The notes under the pieces were generated by a model. The model was not told the origin of the DNA and made no database searches. It worked only from the letters and a program-made list of their open reading frames with translations. Source: Pseudooceanicola atlanticus (GTDB lineage: Bacteria; Pseudomonadota; Alphaproteobacteria; Rhodobacterales; Rhodobacteraceae). Taken from it: a stretch of 64,000 bases of DNA. How positions within the stretch are numbered: the stretch's first letter is position 1; each line of letters starts with the position of its first letter. This document shows positions 7,701 to 17,225 of this stretch, one piece after another. The position numbers and the translations under genes are program-made. The stretch is from contig NZ_AQQX01000002.1 in the NCBI RefSeq assembly GCF_000768315.1, forward strand, positions 186,001-250,000, written 5' to 3'.

Positions 7701-10700
7701 ATGGCCAGCGGCGTCAAGGGCGGGGTCGGCGGGATCCTCAGCTATTTCACCCGCCACCGGACCGCGGCGAACCTTCTCCTGGTGATCCTGCTGGCCGCGG
7801 GCATGACCGCCGTACCGCGGATGCGGGCGCAGTTCTTCCCCGATATTGTGTCCGACAGCATCGACGTCTCCGTCCGCTGGGATGGCGCGGGGGCCGAGGA
7901 TATCGACACCGCCATCGTGCAATTGCTGGAACCGGCGCTGTTGGCGGTCGAAGGGGTCGAAAGCTCTGAAAGCCGCTCGACCGAGGGGCGCGGTTCGATC
8001 GGGCTGGAATTCGAACCGGGCTGGGACATGTCCCGCGCAGGCGACGACGTGCAGACTGCGGTGGATGCGGTCACCAACCTGCCCGAAGAGGCCGAAGACC
8101 CGGTGATCCGGCGCGGCGGCTGGCGCGACCGGGTCACGGATGTGGTCATCACCGGCCCCGTCGGTCCCGATCAGCTGGGACGCTTCGCGGATGAGTTCGT
8201 CACCCGCCTCTTTGCCGAGGGCGTGACCCGCACCACGATCCGCGGCGTCGCCGCACCGCAGACCCTGGTCGAGGTGCCCTCGGTCAACCTGATCGCCCGC
8301 GACATCACCATGGCCGAGATCGCCAGCGCCATCGCCGCAGAGGTGAACGCGGACCCCGCCGGCGACGTCACCGGCGCCAATGCCCGCGTCCGCACCGGGG
8401 TCGAGAAACGGTCGGCCGATGAAATCGCCGGGATCGTGCTGCGCTCCAACCCCGACGGATCCTCGCTGACCATCGGCGACGTGGCCAATATCCAGGTCTT
8501 CGGCACGGCGCGGGAACGCGGCTATTTCGTGGGCGAAAACCCCGCCGTTTCGGTACGCGTGGACCGCTCGGAACAGGGCGACGCGATCAAGATCCAGCGC
8601 CAGGTCGAAGAAGTCGCCGCCGCAATGGAGCCGACCCTGCCGCAGGGCAGTTCCATTGACCTGATCCGCACGAGGGCCGAGGCGATCACCGGGCGGCTCG
8701 ATATCCTGCTGGATAACGGGCTGATGGGCCTCGGGCTGGTGCTGGTGTTGCTGTTCCTGTTTCTCAATGCCCGCACCGCCTTCTGGGTGGCCGCCGGTAT
8801 TCCCGTGGCGATGCTGTCGGCCATCGCGTTCATGTACCTGGCGGGCCTGACGCTGAACATGATCTCTCTGTTCGCGCTGATCATCACGCTGGGCATCGTC
8901 GTCGATGACGCCATCGTCGTGGGCGAACATGCCGACGCGCGGGTGCGCAAGCTGGGGGAAGGCCCGGTCGTGGCGGCGGAACGCGCGGCCCAGCGGATGG
9001 CCCTGCCGGTCTTTTCCGCCACGCTGACCACGGTGATCGCCTTCTTCGGGCTGACGGCGATCAGCGGGCGGTTCGGCGAAATGATCGCCGACATCCCCTT
9101 CACCGTGATCGTGGTGCTGATCGCCTCGCTGGTGGAATGCTTCCTGATCCTGCCGCGCCACATGTCCCACGCGCTGGCCCATTCGGGCGAAAAGCACTGG
9201 TACGACTGGCCCTCGCGGCAGGTGAACCGGGGCTTTGGCTGGGTCCGCGACACGCTGTTCCGGCCCTTCATGGCGGGCGTCATCAAGGCGCGCTACCCGG
9301 TGCTGGCCGGTGTCGTCGTGGCCTTTGCCAGCCAGGCCGCCTTGTTCATCCAGGGCGACGTGCAATGGCGGTTCTTCAACTCGCCTGAACGCGGCTCGAT
9401 CTCTGGCAACTTCATGATGGCCGAGGGCGCGACCCGCGAAGAGGCGATGGAACAGATGCGCGCCATGCAGCGCGCCGTAGAAGAGGTCGCGGCGGAATAC
9501 GAGGCCGAATATGGCCGCAACCCCGTAGACTACGCCATCGCCGAGATCGGAGGAAATACCGGGCGCAGCCTCTCCGGATCCGACAGCAAGGAGCCCGATC
9601 AGCTGGGCTCCATCGCGATCGAGCTGATCGACCCCGATGACCGGCCCTACTCCTCCTTCGCATTCCTGGGCGTGCTGCAGGACCGGATCGAACGCCACCC
9701 CATGGTCGAGGAACTCAGCTTTCGCGGCTGGCGCTCCGGCCCCGCCGGTGACGCGCTGGACGTGCAGTTCTACGGGGCCTCCGCCGAGACCCTGAAGGCG
9801 GCAAGCGAGGCGTTGAAGGACGCGCTCCTGCCCTTCCCCGAAGTGTCGGCGGTCGAGGACAACCTGGCCTATGACAAGGAAGAGCTGATCCTGGAGCTCA
9901 CCCCGCAGGGACAGGCGCTCGGCTTTACCATCGACGAGCTTGGTCGCGTGCTGCGCAACCGCCTGAACGGGATCGAGGCCGCGACCTATCCCGACGGCCC
10001 CCGCTCTGCCGAAATCCGGGTGGAGCTGCCCGAAGGAGAGCTGACAGCCGATTTCCTGGACCGCACCCAGATGCGCACCGCCTCGGGCGGCTACGTGCCG
10101 CTGGCCGACATCGTGCAGGTCGAGAACCGCACCGGGTTCTCCACCGTGCGGCGCGAAAACGGCATTCGGCTGATCTCGGTCAACGGGGATATCTCGGAAG
10201 ACGACCCCGCCCGCGCGGCCGAGATCATGCGCATCCTGCAACAGGACATCCTGCCCACCATCGCCAGCGAACAGCAGGTCGAATGGCGCATGTCCGGCCT
10301 GAGCGAGCAGGAGAACGACTTCCTGACAGATGCCGCGACCGGGTTGATCCTTGTCCTGCTGGGTATCTACCTTGTCCTCGCCTGGGTCTTTTCCAGCTGG
10401 ACCCGGCCCATGGTCGTGATGGCGATCATTCCCTTCGGCCTCGTCGGCACGATCTACGGCCACCACCTGTGGGAGGTGCCGCTGTCGATGTTCACCGTGG
10501 TCGGCCTGCTGGGCATGACCGGGATCATCATCAACGATTCCATCGTGCTGGTGACCACGATCGACGAATATGCCGAGGAACGGGGCCTTGTTCCGTCGAT
10601 CATCGACGGTGCGGCGGACCGGCTGCGCCCGGTCATGCTGACCACTCTGACCACGGTGCTGGGGCTGGCCCCGCTGCTTTACGAGCAATCCAGCCAGGCG

Positions 10701-11105
10701 CAGTTCCTGCGGCCCACGGTCATCACGCTGGTCTACGGGCTGGGCTTTGGCATGGTGTTGGTCCTGATGATCGTGCCTGCCCTGCTGGCCGTGCAGGACG
10801 ATGTCGCGCGCCTGACCACGTCCTGGCGCCGCAGCCTGACGGCCCGTCGTGCCACCGGATTGCGATCGGCCAACGGCATCGCGACCGCGCTGATCGGTGG
10901 CTGGCTTGTGGCGACGATGGGCTGGGCCGCCTGGACCGGAGAGCTGCCGACGCCGATCACCACGGTGCTGCCATTGCCCGGCGGGCTGCCGGTGATGGCC
11001 CTTGCGCTGGCGCTGTTCGTGCTGGGTGCGGCGCTGGTGGTGCTGGGGGTCTACGCGATCACCGCAATCACCTATGGATTGCGGCGGCGCGGGGCGCGGG
11101 CGTAA
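7701..11105 (+). CDS. RND efflux permease
   Basis: A 1134-residue inner-membrane proton-driven pump of the AcrB/MexB superfamily (ACR_tran). It has the first transmembrane segment near residue 20, the periplasmic porter domains, and the twin aspartates of TM4 (GIVVDDAIVVGEHAD, Asp402-Asp403) that carry the proton relay. A second twelve-helix half mirrors the first, with FTVVGLLGMTGIIINDSIVL near residue 940. It is longer than AcrB (1049 residues) because of a C-terminal hydrophobic extension after residue 1050. It forms an operon with the adaptor 3 nt upstream. Substrates are unknown. Confidence 0.94.
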   Translation: MASGVKGGVGGILSYFTRHRTAANLLLVILLAAGMTAVPRMRAQFFPDIVSDSIDVSVRWDGAGAEDIDTAIVQLLEPALLAVEGVESSESRSTEGRGSIGLEFEPGWDMSRAGDDVQTAVDAVTNLPEEAEDPVIRRGGWRDRVTDVVITGPVGPDQLGRFADEFVTRLFAEGVTRTTIRGVAAPQTLVEVPSVNLIARDITMAEIASAIAAEVNADPAGDVTGANARVRTGVEKRSADEIAGIVLRSNPDGSSLTIGDVANIQVFGTARERGYFVGENPAVSVRVDRSEQGDAIKIQRQVEEVAAAMEPTLPQGSSIDLIRTRAEAITGRLDILLDNGLMGLGLVLVLLFLFLNARTAFWVAAGIPVAMLSAIAFMYLAGLTLNMISLFALIITLGIVVDDAIVVGEHADARVRKLGEGPVVAAERAAQRMALPVFSATLTTVIAFFGLTAISGRFGEMIADIPFTVIVVLIASLVECFLILPRHMSHALAHSGEKHWYDWPSRQVNRGFGWVRDTLFRPFMAGVIKARYPVLAGVVVAFASQAALFIQGDVQWRFFNSPERGSISGNFMMAEGATREEAMEQMRAMQRAVEEVAAEYEAEYGRNPVDYAIAEIGGNTGRSLSGSDSKEPDQLGSIAIELIDPDDRPYSSFAFLGVLQDRIERHPMVEELSFRGWRSGPAGDALDVQFYGASAETLKAASEALKDALLPFPEVSAVEDNLAYDKEELILELTPQGQALGFTIDELGRVLRNRLNGIEAATYPDGPRSAEIRVELPEGELTADFLDRTQMRTASGGYVPLADIVQVENRTGFSTVRRENGIRLISVNGDISEDDPARAAEIMRILQQDILPTIASEQQVEWRMSGLSEQENDFLTDAATGLILVLLGIYLVLAWVFSSWTRPMVVMAIIPFGLVGTIYGHHLWEVPLSMFTVVGLLGMTGIIINDSIVLVTTIDEYAEERGLVPSIIDGAADRLRPVMLTTLTTVLGLAPLLYEQSSQAQFLRPTVITLVYGLGFGMVLVLMIVPALLAVQDDVARLTTSWRRSLTARRATGLRSANGIATALIGGWLVATMGWAAWTGELPTPITTVLPLPGGLPVMALALALFVLGAALVVLGVYAITAITYGLRRRGARA

Positions 11106-11110
11106 CCGGC

Positions 11111-11917
11111 CTAGCGGGCCGGGCAGCCCTGGATATCGACGGCGCGATCCGCCCCCAGAACGGTAAGCCGCAGCCCCGACCGGTCCAGCGCAAAGGGCTG
11201 GCCGTTCATCTGCATCAGCTCCGTCTCGGCGATCAGGCGGTTGCCCTCGCGGCGGGTCTTGGCCTCGGCGATCCAGATCGCGGGGTTGGAGGTTTCAAAG
11301 ACCACATGTTCCGTGCCGCCAATGGCGGGCATGTCGATCTCGGCCCGCAGGCGCATCTTCTTGGGCCCCGGTTCAACCGCGCAGGACACGTCACGCAGCC
11401 CGACCTCGCGCCCCGAATAGGGCCGGTCGGCCAGCGCGGCGGCGATGGCCGGATCGCGGCGCCCCTGATCGGGCAGCTGCACGGCGTCCAGCGACAGGGT
11501 CATCGGCACGCAGACATCGGAACAGATCCCGATCTGGATGTCGCCATCCAGCTGCATCTGCCCGCCATTGCCGCGCGGTTCGATCCGCAGGGGCAGGACC
11601 ATCCGCTTGGAATACCCAATGGAGCGCATGCCGTTCTGGTAGAACACCTCGGGCCGTGGCCAGATCACCTGAACGCTGTGCACGTTGCGCGACCCGGACC
11701 AGGAAAAGACCGGCGGTACCCCGGCATCGCCCGGCGCACGCCAATAGGTCTTCCAGCCATCCGACAGCGTCACCTCGAGCGCGGCCACATGCGACCCGTC
11801 CGCCTGCTGCCAACCAGGCAGAAGCCGGGCAGAGACATGTGCGTCATAGGGATTCGCAAGGGCCGGCACGGCGGCCAGCGCAGCGATCAGGGTGGTAAGG
11901 CGTCGGATCATCTTCAT
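11111..11917 (-). CDS. DsbD N-terminal-domain protein (periplasmic)
   Basis: A 268-residue exported protein whose signal peptide ends ...AVPALA. It resembles the periplasmic alpha domain of DsbD (DsbD_N), with HVAALEVTLSDGWKTYWRAPGDAG near residue 45 and the paired cysteines of GICSDVCVPMTLSL near residue 135. It lacks the membrane CcdA part and the C-terminal thioredoxin domain of full DsbD, so it would need a separate reductant donor. The ATG at 11917 is preceded by no clear ribosome binding site; ATG 11911 and TTG 11929 are alternatives. It converges on the RND operon with only 5 nt between stops. Confidence 0.82.
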   Translation of the reverse strand: MKMIRRLTTLIAALAAVPALANPYDAHVSARLLPGWQQADGSHVAALEVTLSDGWKTYWRAPGDAGVPPVFSWSGSRNVHSVQVIWPRPEVFYQNGMRSIGYSKRMVLPLRIEPRGNGGQMQLDGDIQIGICSDVCVPMTLSLDAVQLPDQGRRDPAIAAALADRPYSGREVGLRDVSCAVEPGPKKMRLRAEIDMPAIGGTEHVVFETSNPAIWIAEAKTRREGNRLIAETELMQMNGQPFALDRSGLRLTVLGADRAVDIQGCPAR

Positions 11918-12062
11918 GGTAGGTATCAAATGCGCATTCCCGCGATCAATGCCAACTCACATTCCGGCGAGACGATCAAAAGCGTCAAATTGCGTTGAAA
12001 CCGACGCGCAAAAGCATCAAGTTAATGGTCAGCGCCAGGCGCCGAAACACTGGATGGGCTGA

Positions 12063-12629
12063 GTGGAACCGACGACACAACTTGCCGGCAAGGTCTTGAT
12101 TGCCATGCCTGAAATGGGAGACGACCGCTTCGCCCGCAGCGTCATCCTTCTGTGCGCGCATTCCGAAGAAGGCGCCATGGGCCTGATGATCAACCTGCCC
12201 ACCGACGATGTTTCCCTGCGCGATCTGTCCGCCCAGCTGGGGCTGGAAGAACCCTCGGACGCCGACAATTGCCCCATCCATTCCGGTGGCCCGGTCGAAA
12301 CGGAGCGCGGCTTCGTCCTCCATTCCTCCGAATACAGCAGCGCGATTTCCACCATGCCGGTGACGCCCGACGTGTCGCTGACCGGCACGCTGGACGTGAT
12401 CGAGGACCTGGTCGAAGGCACCGGCCCCGACATCGCCTTGGTCATGCTGGGATATTGCGGCTGGGGTCCAGGCCAGCTGGAGGGCGAGATCGCCCAGAAC
12501 GCCTGGCTGGTCGGCGAGGCGCCGATGAAGCTGATCTTTGGCACACCCGACGCCCGCAAATGGGAGGCCGCGCTGGCCAACGAGAAGATCAGCGCGCTCA
12601 GCCTGTCATCGGTCGCGGGCCACGCCTGA
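12063..12629 (+). CDS. YqgE/AlgH family protein
   Basis: A 188-residue protein of the UPF0301 (YqgE/AlgH, DUF179) family, whose function is not settled. Typical features are the N-terminal LAGKVLIAMPEMGDDRFARSV, the HSEEGAMGLMINLP strand-turn, IHSGGPVETERGFVLHS and the C-terminal GWGPGQLEGEIAQNAWL. The GTG at 12063 gives the family's usual N-terminus. No signal or membrane segment is visible. It converges with the Sua5 gene, with 14 nt between the stops. Confidence 0.93.
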   Translation: MEPTTQLAGKVLIAMPEMGDDRFARSVILLCAHSEEGAMGLMINLPTDDVSLRDLSAQLGLEEPSDADNCPIHSGGPVETERGFVLHSSEYSSAISTMPVTPDVSLTGTLDVIEDLVEGTGPDIALVMLGYCGWGPGQLEGEIAQNAWLVGEAPMKLIFGTPDARKWEAALANEKISALSLSSVAGHA

Positions 12630-12643
12630 TCCGTTCCTGACCC

Positions 12644-13585
12644 TTACCGTGGCGCGGCGGCGCGGCGCAGCCTGTCGTTGATCGCCCGGCCCAGCCCGGT
12701 TTCCGGTACCGGGGCCACCGCGATCCGGCCGGCCCCCATGGCATCCAGCGCATGGAAATGGCGAAACAGGTTGGCCGCTGCTTCGGCCAGGTCCCCGCTT
12801 TCGGACAGATTCAGGTCGCAGGCCATCGGGCCAAAGCCCAGCATGACCTCACCCGGTTCGGGCACGGTGACATTCAGCCGCACGGCCCCTTCGGGCGCGT
12901 AATGCGACAGGAGCTGCCCCGGCGCGCTGATCGCCGCGCCCTCGGCCCGGTGCCCCACCGGATGGCCCAGAACCTCCGCCAGTGCCTCCTCGGGAATGCC
13001 GCCGTCGCGCAGGACAACGGCCTGCCCGGTCTCGTCGAATCCGACGATGGTGCTTTCCACTCCGATGGTGCAGGCCCCGCCGTCGAGAACCGCCGCGATC
13101 CGACCGTCGAGGCCGGCCATGACATGCGCGGCCTCGGTCGGGCTGATCCGGCCGGACGGGTTGGCCGAGGGGGCGGCCACGGCCCCGCCGAAGGTCGACA
13201 GGAGGGCGCGGGCCACAGGGTGCGAGGGCATGCGCACGGCCAGCGTGGACAGGCCCGCCGTGACCAACGGCGACACTTTCGCCCCCGCGCGCAGCGGCAG
13301 AACCAGCGTCAAGGCGCCGGGCCAGAACGCCGCCGCCAGCGCGCGCGCCGCATCCGACATTTCGACCAGCCCCTCGGCCATTGCGATGTCGCTGACATGG
13401 GCGATCAGCGGGTTGAAGGAGGGCCGCCCCTTGGCCTCGTAGATCGCCGCGACGGCCCGGTCATCGGCCGCGTTTCCGGCCAGTCCATAGACCGTCTCGG
13501 TCGGCATGGCGACCAGCTGTCCTTCATGCAACAGACTAGCCGCACGGGATAATCCGGCATCGTCGGGTCGCAGCAATTCGGTCAT
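12644..13585 (-). CDS. L-threonylcarbamoyladenylate synthase, Sua5 type
   Basis: A 313-residue enzyme that forms threonylcarbamoyl-AMP from threonine, bicarbonate and ATP, the first step of t6A37 tRNA modification. The N-terminal YrdC/TsaC domain (residues 1-200) shows PTETVYGLAGNA, EAKGRPSFNPLI and AAPSANPSGRISPT. The C-terminal Sua5 domain follows a linker (SAPGQLLSHYAPEG), which makes this the long Sua5 form rather than the short TsaC. The ATG at 13585 starts at MTELLRP. It is divergent from the acyl-CoA dehydrogenase gene, with a shared 132-bp promoter region. Confidence 0.93.
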   Translation of the reverse strand: MTELLRPDDAGLSRAASLLHEGQLVAMPTETVYGLAGNAADDRAVAAIYEAKGRPSFNPLIAHVSDIAMAEGLVEMSDAARALAAAFWPGALTLVLPLRAGAKVSPLVTAGLSTLAVRMPSHPVARALLSTFGGAVAAPSANPSGRISPTEAAHVMAGLDGRIAAVLDGGACTIGVESTIVGFDETGQAVVLRDGGIPEEALAEVLGHPVGHRAEGAAISAPGQLLSHYAPEGAVRLNVTVPEPGEVMLGFGPMACDLNLSESGDLAEAAANLFRHFHALDAMGAGRIAVAPVPETGLGRAINDRLRRAAAPR

Positions 13586-13717
13586 TGGGGCATTCTCCGT
13601 GACGCCGCGTTTGGGGTTGAAGCGGGCGGCGGGGTGGCTAGCCTTCCCTATCAAAGACGTGCATAGAAGACGGCACATTGCTTGCCAAGCGCGGCGCGCA
13701 TCGCCGAGGAGGACCCC

Positions 13718-15445
13718 ATGCCATTTCGCTCCCCTGTTTCCGAATACCGGTTCCTGCTGGATGAGATCGTCGATTTCGCCAAGGTCGCCGCGACCGACGC
13801 CTATGGCGAGGCCAGCCCCGAAACGGTCGAGGCGATCCTGTCCGAGGTCGGCAAGCTGTCCGAAGAGGTTCTGGCGCCCCTGAACCGCAACGGCGACCTG
13901 GACCCGGCTGTGCTGGAAAACGGTGTCGTTCGGACCTCGAAGGGGTTTGCCGATGGCTACAAGGCGATTGCCGAGGGCGGCTGGCTGGGCCTTTCCGCCC
14001 CTGCCGATCACGGTGGCATGGACCTGCCGCAGACCCTGACCTGCGTGGTCAACGACCTGTTCTCGGCCGCCTGCCTGTCGCTTGGTCTGAACCCGCTGCT
14101 CAGCCAGGGCCAGATCGAGGCGCTGGATCACCACGCCCCCGACTGGATGAAGGAAACCTACCTGCCCAAGCTGATCTCGGGCGAATGGACCGGCACGATG
14201 AACCTGACCGAACCGCAGGCCGGATCGGATGTGGGCGCGCTGTCGTCCAAGGCCGTGCCGAACGGCGACGGGTCCTACGCGGTCACGGGGACGAAGATCT
14301 ACATCTCCTGGGGCGATCACGATTTCGGTGGCAATGTCTGCCACCTCGTCCTGGCGCGCCTGCCCGATGCAGCGCCCGGCACCAAGGGCATCAGCCTGTT
14401 CATGGTGCCCAAGTACATGGTCAACGAGGACGGGTCGCTGGGCGATCCCAACAGCCTTCGCGTCCAATCGCTGGAGCACAAGATGGGCCTGCATGGCTCG
14501 CCGACCTGCGTGATGCAGTTCGACGGCGCGATCGGCTGGCTGGTCGGTGAAGAAAACAAGGGCATGGCCGCGATGTTCACCATGATGAACAACGCCCGCC
14601 TGGGTGTCGGCATCCAGGGTATCGGCGTCGCCGAAGGCGCGCTGCAACATGCCTTCGCCTATGCAATGGACCGCAAGCAGGGCAAGACGCCGCTCGACGG
14701 CAAGCCCGGCGGCACCGGCACCATCATCGACCATGCGGATGTGCGCCGCATGCTGACCACGATGAAGGCCGACACCTTCGCCGCCCGCGCCATCGCGCTG
14801 GCCTGCGGTGTTGCCATCGACATGGAAACCGCCACCGGCGAAAAGGAATGGGGCGCCCGCGCGGCCTTCCTGACGCCGATTGCCAAGGCCTTCGGCACCG
14901 AAACCGGGATGCGCGTGTCGGAAATGGGCGTGCAGGTCCATGGCGGCATGGGCTTCATCGAGGAAACCGGCGCCGCGCAATACAGCCGCGATGTCCGTGT
15001 CACCGCGATCTACGAGGGCACCAACGGCATCCAGGCGATGGACATGGTCGCCCGCAAGATGATGGATGGCGGTGAAATGGCCACCACCCTGATCGAAGAA
15101 ATCGAGGCCCAGGCCGAAACCGCTCGCGCCGATCTGCCGGAACTGGGCGGCGCGGTGTGGGAAGCCGCGGAAACCCTGCGCGAAGCGACCGAATGGATGA
15201 TCGCCCAGGGCGACCTGAACGACCGTTTCGCCGGCGCGGTGCCCTACCTGATGGGCTTTGCCCGTGTGCTGGGCGCGCATTACCACCTGAAGGCCGCGAT
15301 GACCGAAGATGGCGACGGCCCGCGGACGCGCCTCGCCCGGTTCTACATCAACCGTCTGCTGCCCGAGCATGTCGGTCACCTGGCCCACGCCACCTGCGGG
15401 GCCGAGGACCTGTATGCGCTGACAGCCGAGGAGTTGTCTGCGTGA
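13718..15445 (+). CDS. Acyl-CoA dehydrogenase family protein (DmdC-like)
   Basis: A 575-residue FAD flavoenzyme of the long acyl-CoA dehydrogenase subfamily that carries an extra C-terminal domain. The N-terminal helical domain is followed by the FAD/substrate loop TGTMNLTEPQAGSDVGALS near residue 155. The helical domain contains the probable catalytic glutamate in AIYEGTNGIQAMD near residue 430. Its length and extra domain resemble 3-methylmercaptopropionyl-CoA dehydrogenases (DmdC), but the subfamily also holds other acyl-CoA dehydrogenases, so the substrate is open. ATG 13718 has GAGGAGG just upstream. Its stop overlaps the GTG start of the next gene (GTGA). Confidence 0.88.
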   Translation: MPFRSPVSEYRFLLDEIVDFAKVAATDAYGEASPETVEAILSEVGKLSEEVLAPLNRNGDLDPAVLENGVVRTSKGFADGYKAIAEGGWLGLSAPADHGGMDLPQTLTCVVNDLFSAACLSLGLNPLLSQGQIEALDHHAPDWMKETYLPKLISGEWTGTMNLTEPQAGSDVGALSSKAVPNGDGSYAVTGTKIYISWGDHDFGGNVCHLVLARLPDAAPGTKGISLFMVPKYMVNEDGSLGDPNSLRVQSLEHKMGLHGSPTCVMQFDGAIGWLVGEENKGMAAMFTMMNNARLGVGIQGIGVAEGALQHAFAYAMDRKQGKTPLDGKPGGTGTIIDHADVRRMLTTMKADTFAARAIALACGVAIDMETATGEKEWGARAAFLTPIAKAFGTETGMRVSEMGVQVHGGMGFIEETGAAQYSRDVRVTAIYEGTNGIQAMDMVARKMMDGGEMATTLIEEIEAQAETARADLPELGGAVWEAAETLREATEWMIAQGDLNDRFAGAVPYLMGFARVLGAHYHLKAAMTEDGDGPRTRLARFYINRLLPEHVGHLAHATCGAEDLYALTAEELSA

Positions 15446-16485
15446 GCCCATCCAAACACGCACCGCTGAACTTCCCCTGGCCCGAAATCCCCGCCCCCGG
15501 TGAGGCGGTCGAAATCGCCGAAGGCGTGCTCTGGCTGTCGATCCCGCTGCCCATGGCCCTGAAATGGGTGAACGTGGTGGCGCTGGATGACGGCGACAGC
15601 TGGACCCTGGTCGATACCGGGTCCTACACCAAGGCCACGGTCGGCTATTGGGAACAGAACCTGGCCGGGCCGCTCAAGGGCAAGCCGGTGGGGCGCGTGA
15701 TCTCGACCCACCACCATCCCGACCACGTGGGGATGCTGGGCTGGTTCATGGAGAAACACGGCGCAGAACACTGGGCGTCGCGCACCACCTACCTGCTGAC
15801 CCGGATGCTGGTGCTGGACGAAGAGGAAACCCCCTCTCCGGCGGCGATCCGGTACTGGGTGCAGGCCGGGATGCCGCCCGAACGTCTGGAAAAGCGCAAG
15901 AGCGAACGGCCCTTCAACTTTGCCGATATCGTGCACCGCGTGCCCGTCGGTCATGTCCGGATCCAGCAGGGCGACGTGATCCGCGCCGGTGGCCGCGACT
16001 GGGACGTGCACATGGGCAACGGCCACGCGCCGGAACATGTGACCCTGTGGTCGCGCGACGACAACCTCGTCATCGCGGGCGATCAGGTGCTGCCGACGAT
16101 CAGCCCCAATGTCGGTGTCCAGCCCGCCGAACCCGAAGCCGATCCGCTGGCCGAGTGGCTAGAGGCCTGCGAACGCCTGCAGCAACTGGCCCACGAGGAT
16201 CACCTGGTCATCGGTGGTCACAAGTTGCCCTTCACCGGCCTGCCGCGTCGCATGAACGACCTGATAGAGAACCACCATAGCGGCCTGAACCGCCTGGTGG
16301 ATCACATCGCAGAGCCGAAAACGGCGGTCGAATGCTTCTCTCCGCTGTTCAAGCGGGAAATCGTCGACGAGATCTATGGTCTTGCGATGGTCGAGGCCTA
16401 TGCTCACCTTCAGCACCTGCACAAGATCGGCCGGGCCTCACGCACTCTGCGCGAGGATGGCGCGTTCCTCTGGCAGGCGATCTGA
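15442..16485 (+). CDS. Metallo-beta-lactamase-fold hydrolase
   Basis: A 347-residue MBL-fold metallohydrolase with the zinc motif STHHHPDHVGM near residue 90, later metal ligands in MGNGHAPEHVTLW (residues about 192-204) and VIAGDQVLPTISPNVG, and a C-terminal histidine in VIGGHKLPFTG. The GTG start at 15442 overlaps the acyl-CoA dehydrogenase stop by four bases, so the two proteins are likely made together. The hydrolase may act on a CoA thioester or related intermediate from that enzyme; this is inferred from coupling alone. No signal peptide is visible. Confidence 0.88.
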   Translation: MSPSKHAPLNFPWPEIPAPGEAVEIAEGVLWLSIPLPMALKWVNVVALDDGDSWTLVDTGSYTKATVGYWEQNLAGPLKGKPVGRVISTHHHPDHVGMLGWFMEKHGAEHWASRTTYLLTRMLVLDEEETPSPAAIRYWVQAGMPPERLEKRKSERPFNFADIVHRVPVGHVRIQQGDVIRAGGRDWDVHMGNGHAPEHVTLWSRDDNLVIAGDQVLPTISPNVGVQPAEPEADPLAEWLEACERLQQLAHEDHLVIGGHKLPFTGLPRRMNDLIENHHSGLNRLVDHIAEPKTAVECFSPLFKREIVDEIYGLAMVEAYAHLQHLHKIGRASRTLREDGAFLWQAI

Positions 16486-16525
16486 CGGCCCTTCCGGGTC
16501 CCGCGACGCAATCAAGGAGCCCCTG

Positions 16526-16990
16526 ATGGACAACGACATCGCCACCTCTGCCGAGGCGCACGAGGCCGACGCCCTGCCCCGCCGCTACGACGCGCTGCCC
16601 GATGGCGAGCAGGAGGACCGGCCCGATCACGTCACCGCCAAGCCCGCCAAGCAGAAAAGCCCGGCGGAATGGGCCTATGAACGCCTGATTCTCTACATCC
16701 AGAATTTCGAGGAAACGCTGGATTCGGAACACGAGGTCGCCATGGGCTTTGCCGGCGGCGAGGCTGGCGTTCTGCGGATCGAGGGCATGGGCTTTTTCGA
16801 TCCCGATATCGTCACCTTCTATGGCCGCGATCCGGTGGGCGGTAAGACCCAGCTGATCCAGCATGTCAGCCAGCTGTCGGTGCTGCTGCGCGCGATGCCG
16901 AAGATGGTGAAAGAGGCAAAGCCCAACCGGATCGGGTTCCGCCTGCGACAAAGTCTCGAAAAGACAACGCAGGACGCGCCTGAGGCGTGA
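16526..16990 (+). CDS. DUF6173 family protein
   Basis: A 154-residue protein matching the small alphaproteobacterial DUF6173 family, function unknown. The N-terminal 45 residues are acidic and disordered-looking. A conserved core follows: SPAEWAYERLILYIQNFEE, VAMGFAGGEAGVLRIEGMGFF, TFYGRDPVGGKTQLIQHVSQL. ATG 16526 is preceded by AAGGAG. It follows the MBL gene by 40 nt on the same strand and may belong to that transcript. Confidence 0.82.
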   Translation: MDNDIATSAEAHEADALPRRYDALPDGEQEDRPDHVTAKPAKQKSPAEWAYERLILYIQNFEETLDSEHEVAMGFAGGEAGVLRIEGMGFFDPDIVTFYGRDPVGGKTQLIQHVSQLSVLLRAMPKMVKEAKPNRIGFRLRQSLEKTTQDAPEA

Positions 16991-17047
16991 CAGGACCCGA
17001 CAAATCCGCTAATCACCCGTTCGACTGAAATCTGAAAGGATTGTACC

Positions 17048-17182
17048 ATGGCCGACCACAAGCACGGTGAAATGGATATCGAAGTTCAGGAAAAGACCTT
17101 CGAAGGATTCATCAAGGCATCCACCTGGGTTGCCGGTATCTCCATCGGGATCCTGATCTTCCTGGCGCTGTTCAACAGCTAA
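17048..17182 (+). CDS. aa3-type cytochrome c oxidase subunit IV
   Basis: A 44-residue protein that begins [20 protein letters not shown] and ends in one transmembrane helix ([18 protein letters not shown]). This is the small bacterial subunit IV that packs against subunits I and III of the aa3 oxidase in Paracoccus and Rhodobacter. As in related genomes it stands alone, away from the main cox operon at 44.7-49 kb. AGGA lies near -13 of the ATG at 17048. Confidence 0.92.
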   Translation: MADHKHGEMDIEVQEKTFEGFIKASTWVAGISIGILIFLALFNS

Positions 17183-17225
17183 ACCCCTCAGCGGGCGCCA
17201 ATATCCGCCCGGACAGGAGACGACG

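Noticed and set aside
6192-10688. A 1498-codon open frame on the minus strand
   Set aside because: It lies antisense to the RND adaptor and permease genes, has a His/Gly/Gln-rich composition with no domain, and arises from codon bias in GC-rich DNA.
12644-15463. A 939-codon minus-strand frame that includes the Sua5 gene
   Set aside because: Only the last 313 codons (from ATG 13585) match a family; the rest is antisense to the acyl-CoA dehydrogenase gene.
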